Positions 1 through 4,857 of a DNA stretch of 6,173 nucleotides are shown piece by piece. Numbering within the stretch: the first letter of the stretch is position 1; the number at the start of each line of letters is the position of its first letter. Source of the stretch: Chloroflexota bacterium (GTDB taxonomy: Bacteria > Chloroflexota > Limnocylindria > Limnocylindrales > CSP1-4); NCBI GenBank assembly GCA_021801545.1, contig JAJYXX010000043.1:1-6173 (forward strand), written 5' to 3'. The notes beneath the pieces are model-generated. The model searched no databases. It was not told the DNA's origin and worked only from the letters and a program-made list of their open reading frames with translations. The position numbers were made by a program, and so were the translations under genes.

Positions 1-1
1 T

Positions 2-121
2 GCCCTGATCCTTCGAGCCGCCGCGGTCGCCGGGTGTCGACGACTCCTCAGCGAGGACCTGGCAGATGGCACGACGTACGGTTCGGTCGTGGTCGAGAAC
101 CCGTTCGCGAATACTCGTTAG
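2..121 (+). CDS. C-terminal end of a PIN-domain (VapC-like) toxin, partial
   Basis: Reading from base 2 to the TAG at 119-121 gives 39 residues ending a protein whose start lies left of the window. Visible sequence runs ALILRAAAVAGCRRLLSEDL, then an acidic-glycine turn, then GSVVVENPFANTR. The pattern 'AG C..LLSEDL.DG..Y......NPF' is the usual tail of PIN-domain ribonucleases of the VapC toxin type; the Asp of SEDL is one of the acidic residues that hold the catalytic metal ion. In that family the protein cleaves RNA and is neutralised by a small antitoxin normally encoded just upstream, here out of view. The other forward frames give no recognisable protein over these bases. The family call rests on a short tail, so subfamily and toxin activity are inference. 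Confidence 0.72.
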   Translation, partial: ALILRAAAVAGCRRLLSEDLADGTTYGSVVVENPFANTR

Positions 122-170
122 CTCTCGTCCGTGACGGCACGCTCCGGCAGTTGACCTGACTTGGATGGGC

Positions 171-192
171 TCGAGTCCTCTCGCCCCGACCA
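171..192 (+). other. tRNA-Pro-like 3' end, candidate att-site remnant
   Basis: These 22 bases read like the 3' end of a tRNA: most of a T-loop (TCGAGT), a 3' T-stem half (CCTCT), an acceptor 3' strand CGCCCCG, discriminator A, and CCA at 190-192. CGCCCCG-A-CCA is a typical proline tRNA ending. The matching 5' parts are absent: the bases before the loop (ATGGGC) do not pair fully with CCTCT, and no CGGGGCG acceptor strand occurs about 70 bases upstream. It is therefore not a tRNA gene. A fragment starting in the T-loop and ending at CCA is what tyrosine recombinases leave when an element integrates into a tRNA gene. Chance resemblance remains possible. Confidence 0.35.
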
Positions 193-207
193 AAGCACCT
201 TCACAGC

Positions 208-235
208 ATGCGCGTGGGCCACAAGGATGCGCGTG
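208..235 (+). repeat. Direct repeat ATGCGCGTG, two copies 19 bp apart
   Basis: ATGCGCGTG occurs at 208-216 and again at 227-235, a 19-bp spacing. An inverted partial copy, CACGCGC, follows at 247-253, and GGATGCGC recurs at 279-286. The second copy fills the spacer of the palindrome at 222-242. Placement immediately upstream of a regulator gene suggests protein-binding sites, but only the repetition itself is observed. Confidence 0.45.
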
Positions 236-242
236 ATCCTTG
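222..242. promoter_or_regulatory. Perfect palindrome, candidate operator of the TrmB-type regulator
   Basis: CAAGGAT (222-228) and ATCCTTG (236-242) are exact reverse complements separated by 7 bases. The right arm overlaps the first three bases of the candidate -35 box at 240-245, where a bound dimer would block RNA polymerase. Autoregulation by the adjacent regulator is a reasonable inference; the site does not resemble the archaeal TrmB operators I know of. Confidence 0.5.
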
Positions 243-269
243 ACACCACGCGCCGTGGGGGCGCACGAT
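240..269 (+). promoter_or_regulatory. Candidate sigma70-type promoter for the regulator-protease operon
   Basis: TTGACA at 240-245 is a perfect -35 match. After 18 bases, CACGAT at 264-269 is a weak -10 that keeps the most conserved second-position A and final T. Transcription would start around 275-277, on or next to the GTG start of the regulator, implying a leaderless or nearly leaderless mRNA. This agrees with the lack of a convincing Shine-Dalgarno there. The 9-mer CTTGACACC (239-247) recurs in the promoter of the downstream protease. Confidence 0.45.
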
Positions 270-276
270 CGCTCCT

Positions 277-1107
277 GTGGATGCGCCTCGCCTGATCGCC
301 CGACTGACCCGCCTGGGGCTGACAAGCTACGAGGCTCGAGCCTACTCCGCCCTCGTCCGCCGGGACTCGTTCACCGCCGCCCAGGTCGCCCGCGAGGCTG
401 GCCTCCCCCGCCAGCGGATCTACGACGTCCTCGGCAACCTCGTCCAGAGGGGGCTTGCGAGCGCCCGACCCGGTCACCAGGTGAAGTACGCGGCGGTCGC
501 CCCGGAGCTCGCGATCGCGCGGCTCATCGCGATCCAGCGCGAGGAGCTCGCCGAGCGCGAGCACGACGCCGCGGAGATCATCGAGGCGTTGTCCCCCGAC
601 TACGAGGCCGGTCAGGCCCACACCGACCCGCTCGAGTACATCGAGGTCCTGCGTGACCGCGGCGCGATCAACGAGCGCTTCGCCGAGCTCCAGTCGCAGG
701 TGAAGCGCGAGATCCTCGTCTTCACGAAGCCGCCCTATGCGAAGCCGCCGCAGGAGAACGTCGAGGGTCTCGAGGTCACTCGCACCCACGATGCGCGGAG
801 CGTCTACGAGGCGTCGATCTTCGACGATCCGGCCACGACCGAGGGGGTGCGGCGATTCGTCGATGCCGGCGAGAAGGCCCGCTTCGTCGACCGCCTGCCG
901 CTCAAGCTCGTGATCATCGACGAGACGATCGTCATGTTCGGGATGGAGGATCCGGTCGCGAACAGCGAGGCGCTGACGATCGTCGTCGTCGAGCACCCGT
1001 CGCTCGCGCAGGTCCTGAAGATCGCGTTCGACACGGTCTGGGAGCGGGGCCTGACGTTCGACCAGGCGTACGACCGCTACGTCGCCCGTCGCACGCGGAC
1101 CGCCTGA
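277..1107 (+). CDS. TrmB-family winged-helix transcriptional regulator
   Basis: A 276-residue cytoplasmic DNA-binding protein. Residues about 5-75 form the TrmB-type winged helix: LGLTSYEARAYSAL, then AAQVAREAGLPRQRIYDVL as the recognition helix-turn-helix, then LVQRGLASARPG as the wing. A charged helical linker (about 76-107) probably dimerises. Residues about 115-262 form an alpha/beta effector domain with REILVFTKPP, RFVDRLPLKLVIIDE and a final VWERGLTF motif, as in bacterial TrmB-like regulators that lack the archaeal sugar-binding extension. The ligand cannot be read from sequence. GTG at 277 is chosen because an in-frame TGA lies at 241-243, no other start codon falls between, and the winged helix begins only a few residues later; no clear ribosome binding site precedes it. 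The S8 protease gene starts 10 nt after the stop, suggesting one operon that this protein may control. Confidence 0.88.
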   Translation: MDAPRLIARLTRLGLTSYEARAYSALVRRDSFTAAQVAREAGLPRQRIYDVLGNLVQRGLASARPGHQVKYAAVAPELAIARLIAIQREELAEREHDAAEIIEALSPDYEAGQAHTDPLEYIEVLRDRGAINERFAELQSQVKREILVFTKPPYAKPPQENVEGLEVTRTHDARSVYEASIFDDPATTEGVRRFVDAGEKARFVDRLPLKLVIIDETIVMFGMEDPVANSEALTIVVVEHPSLAQVLKIAFDTVWERGLTFDQAYDRYVARRTRTA

Positions 1108-1117
1108 CGCGCCTGCG

Positions 1118-4100
1118 ATGACCCGAAGACACGGTCTCTCCGCGCTCATCGTCGCGATCCTCGTCGCGACGATGCTCCCCGGGTCCGTGGCCCCGGCCGC
1201 TGCGGCGGTGCCAACCCCCGCCCCCGCCCCGGATCCCGCGGCCAAACTCCGCGGCGACCTCGCTGCTCTCGTCGCCGGCGAGGCGAGCCTCGACCCGCGG
1301 ATCCCGGGTCTCGTCCCGGGACTCCACGCCGGCGAGCTCCCCTATTTCGTCCTCCTGTCCGCCCCGAACGACGGGGCGCACCGCGCCGCCCTCGAGGACG
1401 CCGGTGCCCGGGTCCTGCGCACCTACCGCTCGATCGACCTGTTCGCCGTCGCCTCCGACCCGACGACCGTTCTCCGCATCGCTGCGCTGCCGTGGGTCGA
1501 CCGGCTCGCCCCGATCGAGGTCGTCGTCGCCCTCGACGACGAGCACGAGGTGGACCAGTCGCGGGCGACGACTGCCGATGTCGGCGCGACCCCCTGGTGG
1601 GACCGCGGGATCACCGGCCGGGGCGTCCGGATCGCCGTCCTCGACACCGGCCTTGATCCCGTCCACCCCGACCTGGACGATCTCGACTTCCGCCACTGGT
1701 CCGCCCCGCTCAACGAGGCGAAGGTCGTCGACAGCCGTGACTTCAATGGTGGCGTCTGCCGACCGGCGACCGGTGACGGCCACGGCCACGGGACGCACGT
1801 CGCGGGGATCGCGACGGGGACCGGCGAGGGCCTGCCGGCGGCCGACGACGACGGGCGCTACGCGGGGATCGCGCCCGGGGCGCAGCTCGCGGTCGGGAAG
1901 GTCCTGACCGACGCCGGCGCGGGTGTCAACAGCGACCTGATCGCCGCGCTCGAGTGGGCGTCGATGCCGGAGGAGCCGCTCGCGACCGGCTGTGCGATCG
2001 GGGCCGACATCGTCAACCTGAGCCTCGGATCGGAGGCGAGGCCGGACCGCCTGAACTCCGGCGGCGACGTCGACATGGTCAGCCTGGTCCTCGACCGGCT
2101 GGCCGTCCGCTACGGGACGCTGTTCGTCGCCGCGGCCGGCAACAGCGGCCCGTACCTCGGCAGCGCGCTCGAGGCGCCCGGGTCGGCGGCCCAGGCGCTC
2201 AGCGTCGCCGCGGCCGCGAAGGACCACGACGTCAACCACGACGACACGCTGTCCGGTGACACGTGCGCTGGCTGGCGCCACCCCCACTCAGGCTCCATGT
2301 TCGACAACGACTGCTCGGCCGGGATCGGCGACCAGCCGCCGTCGATCTCGTCCTTCTCGTCGCGCGGGCCGTCAGGCGACCTGTGGCTCCGACCGGACAT
2401 CGCGGCGCCCGGCTACAACATCGTGTCGGCCCAGTCCGCGACCGGGTCCGCGCTCGCGGCGAACGACCAGAACGTCAACACCCGGACCGACCCGCTCTAC
2501 GCGACGGCGAGCGGCACGTCGATGGCCGCCCCGGCCGCGGCCGGCTCCGCGGCGCTCGTCCTCGACGCGTACCGCCAACGGCACGGCGGGGACCCAGCGG
2601 GCGCGTCCGGCCTGTCGGGACGATCGGCGCCCTCTCACGCGCTCCTCCGCGCCGCCCTGATGAACTCGGCCGGCCCCGACCTGTTCGAGGCGCGCTGGAT
2701 CTTCACGAGCGGCGTCGGAGGCCTTCTCACCTGCCCGCCGGAGCTCGACCCGATCACCTTCGGGCTGTGCGACGTTGTCGAGCTCTTCGGGTCGGCGATC
2801 GGCTCGTCGACGGCGTACGAGGTTCGGAACGGCCCGGGCGACCCGTACGTCGGGCCACTCGCGGAGGGCGCCGGGAAACTGAACGTCGGCCGGGCGATCG
2901 CGGCGCTCCGCGACGGCGTCGTCGTCTACAGCGCGGCGTCGGGCAGCGGCGAGACGGCCGGCACGGGGCCGCGCGACCTCCAGGGCACGTGGCAGATCGG
3001 CGCGGTCGCGGCCGGGACGGCGGTGACACAGCGGTTTGTCGTCCATGCCGCGCCGGGCGCCGGGCCCGCGACGGTCGGCTTCGCGTTCGATCCGGGACAG
3101 CCATCGGACTCCAGCCGCTCGATCCCGACCGCGGGCGCCGACGCCTGGACGGTCGGGCTGCCGGGCGCGGTCACCGTGTCCCCGGGCGGCGACGCGGTCG
3201 TGGAGCTGCGGGCGACGATCCCGGCGTCGGCCGCGCCGGGCACGTACACCGGCGCCATGCTCGTCTCGGTTGCCGGCGTGGCGGGCGCCGATGGGACGCC
3301 GGGCGCCGGCCAGCTCCTGCGGGTACCGGTCTTCGCATTGGTGGCGCTCCATGACCCGGATCCGGCGGCCGGGAACGCGCCCGGACCCCAGGCCGCGCTC
3401 GACTCGGCTGTCGACGTCTTCGCGAAGAGCGACACGATCTGGCCGTCGGTCGCGGGTCAGCCGGGGACCGGATCGAACGCCGACTGGCTCGTCCACCCGG
3501 TCGACCTCACCGCCGGCCTGAGCGCGGCGACCTGGACGGCGTGGGATCCGGCCGGGCGCGACACCTACGACCTCTACCTCTACGACGAGCGCCTCGACCT
3601 CGTCGCGAGCACGCATCCGTTTGCCGCGGCGGGCGTGTCCGATCCGGACGCCGCACGCGGCCGGCCGCCGTCGACTGCGGCGGCCCCCGCGATCCTGTCG
3701 GTCCGGACACCAGCCGGCGGGCGGTACCACCTCGTCGTCAGCCGAGCGGGGGTCGGGCGGACTGGGCTGCAACCCGCCGGCGACATGGGCGCGTACCGGC
3801 TCCGCCTCGATGAGGTCCGGGCGGTCGGCGAGCCGGGCGCGGCCGCGCTCGCCTACGAGGGCGACCAGGTCGTGGCCCAGGGATCGCCGGCCAGGCTCGC
3901 CGCCCGGTTGACCGGCGCCGACGGGGCGCCGATCGCGGGCCGCTCCGTCGCGTTCACGTTCGACGATCCGCCGGTGGCGCCGTGCCCCGGCGGCGCGTGC
4001 GTCGCGGTCACGGACGCCCGGGGGCTCGCCCAGCTCGCGACGGATCCACTCGAGCTGGCGCCCGGGATCCACGAGGTGCGGGTCGCGTTCGCGGGCGACG

Positions 4101-4549
4101 AGTTCTGGACGGGCGCCTCGGGTGCCGCGTTCGTCCTCGTCGTGGGCGTGGAGCCGCCGCCGGTGCCGGGCAGCGGGCGGGCCCAGGCCGCGGGCTGGTT
4201 CGTGCCCGACGGCGCGGCCGGCTCAGGACCGCGCGACCGGATCCACCTCGCCCTCCACGCGACGGGCGGGGCCGCGGGTGCGACGGGTCAGCTCCGCTGG
4301 CGCGACCCGGCGGCGGGGCTGGACCTGCGCCTCGGCGCGTACTCCGCGCTCGTCGTCGACGGGCGGCGAGCGACGCTCCTCGGCACGGCCGTCGACGCGG
4401 ATGGGCGGTCGCTGACGTTCCGATTGATCGTCGAGGACGCGGGCGAGCCCGGCACGGGTGTCGACGCGATCGACTTCCGGCTGCTCGAGACGGGCTACGC
4501 GCGAAGCGGCCGGCTCGGCGGCGGCAACCTGAAGGTCGCCGCGGGCTGA
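1118..4549 (+). CDS. Secreted multidomain subtilisin-family (S8) serine peptidase
   Basis: A 1143-residue exported protease. Residues 1-30 are a signal peptide (TRRH, hydrophobic core, cut near PAAAA), followed by a Pro/Ala linker and a propeptide-like region (about 45-140). The S8 catalytic domain (about 155-600) has Asp176 (AVLDTG), His224 (HGHGTHVAG), oxyanion Asn342 (AAGNSG) and Ser468 (GTSMAAP), so it should be active. The segment between Asn342 and Ser468 is long, with Cys383 and Cys399 and the SSFSSRGP...RPDIAAPG motif; after GTSMAAP the usual His-Val is Ala-Ala. Then come an Ig/Fn3-like domain (about 633-742), a PPC-like beta domain (about 785-900, DTYDLYLYD), a bacterial Ig-like domain (about 905-1010) and a C-terminal beta domain (about 1018-1143) ending GYARSGRLGGGNLKV. 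No LPXTG or membrane anchor is present, so it is probably released. ATG 1118 gives a complete signal peptide but lacks a Shine-Dalgarno, suggesting coupling to the regulator. Substrate unknown. Confidence 0.93.
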   Translation: MTRRHGLSALIVAILVATMLPGSVAPAAAAVPTPAPAPDPAAKLRGDLAALVAGEASLDPRIPGLVPGLHAGELPYFVLLSAPNDGAHRAALEDAGARVLRTYRSIDLFAVASDPTTVLRIAALPWVDRLAPIEVVVALDDEHEVDQSRATTADVGATPWWDRGITGRGVRIAVLDTGLDPVHPDLDDLDFRHWSAPLNEAKVVDSRDFNGGVCRPATGDGHGHGTHVAGIATGTGEGLPAADDDGRYAGIAPGAQLAVGKVLTDAGAGVNSDLIAALEWASMPEEPLATGCAIGADIVNLSLGSEARPDRLNSGGDVDMVSLVLDRLAVRYGTLFVAAAGNSGPYLGSALEAPGSAAQALSVAAAAKDHDVNHDDTLSGDTCAGWRHPHSGSMFDNDCSAGIGDQPPSISSFSSRGPSGDLWLRPDIAAPGYNIVSAQSATGSALAANDQNVNTRTDPLYATASGTSMAAPAAAGSAALVLDAYRQRHGGDPAGASGLSGRSAPSHALLRAALMNSAGPDLFEARWIFTSGVGGLLTCPPELDPITFGLCDVVELFGSAIGSSTAYEVRNGPGDPYVGPLAEGAGKLNVGRAIAALRDGVVVYSAASGSGETAGTGPRDLQGTWQIGAVAAGTAVTQRFVVHAAPGAGPATVGFAFDPGQPSDSSRSIPTAGADAWTVGLPGAVTVSPGGDAVVELRATIPASAAPGTYTGAMLVSVAGVAGADGTPGAGQLLRVPVFALVALHDPDPAAGNAPGPQAALDSAVDVFAKSDTIWPSVAGQPGTGSNADWLVHPVDLTAGLSAATWTAWDPAGRDTYDLYLYDERLDLVASTHPFAAAGVSDPDAARGRPPSTAAAPAILSVRTPAGGRYHLVVSRAGVGRTGLQPAGDMGAYRLRLDEVRAVGEPGAAALAYEGDQVVAQGSPARLAARLTGADGAPIAGRSVAFTFDDPPVAPCPGGACVAVTDARGLAQLATDPLELAPGIHEVRVAFAGDEFWTGASGAAFVLVVGVEPPPVPGSGRAQAAGWFVPDGAAGSGPRDRIHLALHATGGAAGATGQLRWRDPAAGLDLRLGAYSALVVDGRRATLLGTAVDADGRSLTFRLIVEDAGEPGTGVDAIDFRLLETGYARSGRLGGGNLKVAAG

Positions 4550-4553
4550 TCGC

Positions 4554-4575
4554 CGGCCCGGGTCGCCCGCGGCCG
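4554..4575 (+). terminator. Candidate hairpin terminator after the first protease
   Basis: Four bases after the TGA stop, CGGCC-CGGG (4554-4562) pairs with CCCG-GGCCG (4566-4575, one bulged C at 4570) around a 3-base loop, a 9-bp all-GC stem. No U-tract follows, so it is not a classical intrinsic terminator. It could act as a U-less terminator or a 3'-end stabiliser. Confidence 0.35.
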
Positions 4576-4666
4576 CCTCCGCCATCGCCCACCAGGGGGT
4601 CCCGACGACTCGAACCCGGCCCGTGGCCGCGCCCGCGCGCCGCGACCAGCACCTCGTGGGTCCCGG

Positions 4667-4684
4667 GCGCGCCGAACGGCGCGC
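4667..4684 (+). other. Perfect GC hairpin in the intergenic region
   Basis: GCGCGCC (4667-4673) and GGCGCGC (4678-4684) are exact reverse complements around a GAAC loop. No run of T follows. It could be a second part of the transcription end of the first operon, or simply a chance result of the very GC-rich context. Confidence 0.3.
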
Positions 4685-4746
4685 GCGCCGGCACAACCCC
4701 GGTCTTCGCGCACCGTTCGCCTCGCCACTCGACGAAAAACGGGGTC

Positions 4747-4775
4747 TTGACACCCCTGCCAGTGGTGCTCACTAT
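4747..4775 (+). promoter_or_regulatory. Candidate sigma70-type promoter of the second protease
   Basis: TTGACA at 4747-4752 is a perfect -35; after 17 bases CACTAT at 4770-4775 keeps the conserved second-position A and the final AT of a -10. The start point would be near 4782, giving a leader of about 75 nt. The -35 context CTTGACACC and the CAC[G/T]AT -10 are shared with the regulator promoter at 239-269, which strengthens both calls. Confidence 0.5.
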
Positions 4776-4816
4776 GAGCAGTCACAACCACTGATCGTGG
4801 TGTCACATCACCACGA
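4748..4816. promoter_or_regulatory. Nested and overlapping inverted repeats over the protease promoter
   Basis: Three nested exact pairs are visible: TGACACC (4748-4754) with GGTGTCA (4799-4805), CAGTGGT (4760-4766) with ACCACTG (4787-4793), and GCTCA (4767-4771) with TGAGC (4775-4779). The outer internal loop is symmetric, 5 by 5 bases. A fourth pair, TCGTGGTG (4795-4802) and CACCACGA (4809-4816), overlaps the outer right arm and so competes with it. The half-site GTGG/CCAC appears five times in alternating orientation between 4762 and 4820. The block covers -35, -10 and the early leader, as expected for a multi-site operator, possibly with an RNA hairpin in the leader. Confidence 0.55.
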
Positions 4817-4842
4817 GTGGATCGACAGACCGGGGCTTGCCG

Positions 4843-4850
4843 AGGGAGGT
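4843..4850 (+). promoter_or_regulatory. Strong ribosome binding site of the second protease
   Basis: AGGGAGGT ends 7 bases before ATG 4858 and is a near-ideal Shine-Dalgarno. It fixes the start codon of the second protease. It contrasts with the regulator and the first protease, neither of which has one. Confidence 0.85.
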
Positions 4851-4857
4851 CCACATC

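Larger units (their letters stand above)
4550..4857. other. 308-nt intergenic region between the two protease genes
   Basis: No reading frame here looks like a real protein. From left to right it holds a hairpin directly after the protease stop (4554-4575), a very GC-rich unstructured-looking stretch, a second perfect GC hairpin (4667-4684), and from about 4735 a less GC-rich block with a promoter and nested inverted repeats. It ends in a strong ribosome binding site for the second protease. Composition changes visibly around 4730, consistent with a control region on the right and 3' trailer sequence on the left. Confidence 0.7.

Noticed and set aside
151..179. TTGACC at 151-156 as a -35 box
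   Set aside because: No plausible -10 hexamer lies 16-18 bases downstream (agtcct at 174-179), while TTGACA at 240 is a better match and better placed.
240..656. 138-residue plus-strand frame overlapping the start of the regulator
   Set aside because: Pro/Arg-rich out-of-frame translation with no motif; the overlapping frame carries the full winged-helix domain.
932..2287. Long open frames on the minus strand opposite the regulator and first protease (also 2372-4072 and 118-1245)
   Set aside because: They are Arg/Asp/Gly-rich, show no domain or motif, lie opposite genes with clear catalytic motifs, and long antisense frames are expected in very GC-rich coding DNA.
4607..4617. GGGTTCGAGTC on the minus strand, resembling a tRNA T-loop
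   Set aside because: The flanking bases do not form a T-stem (CCGGG against CGTCG), no acceptor end or CCA follows, and no cloverleaf can be drawn.
4735..4756. Minus-strand intrinsic terminator: GGGGT/ACCCC stem followed by GTTTTT
   Set aside because: The stem has only 5 bp and no minus-strand gene is seen to its right that would need termination; the same bases are better explained as part of the plus-strand promoter block.
4590..4772. Minus-strand peptide with GAPGTHEVLVA, faintly like a galactose-1-phosphate uridylyltransferase segment
   Set aside because: The resemblance is limited to a few residues, no HIT-type catalytic motif or continuing homology is visible, and the segment is intergenic control sequence on the plus strand.
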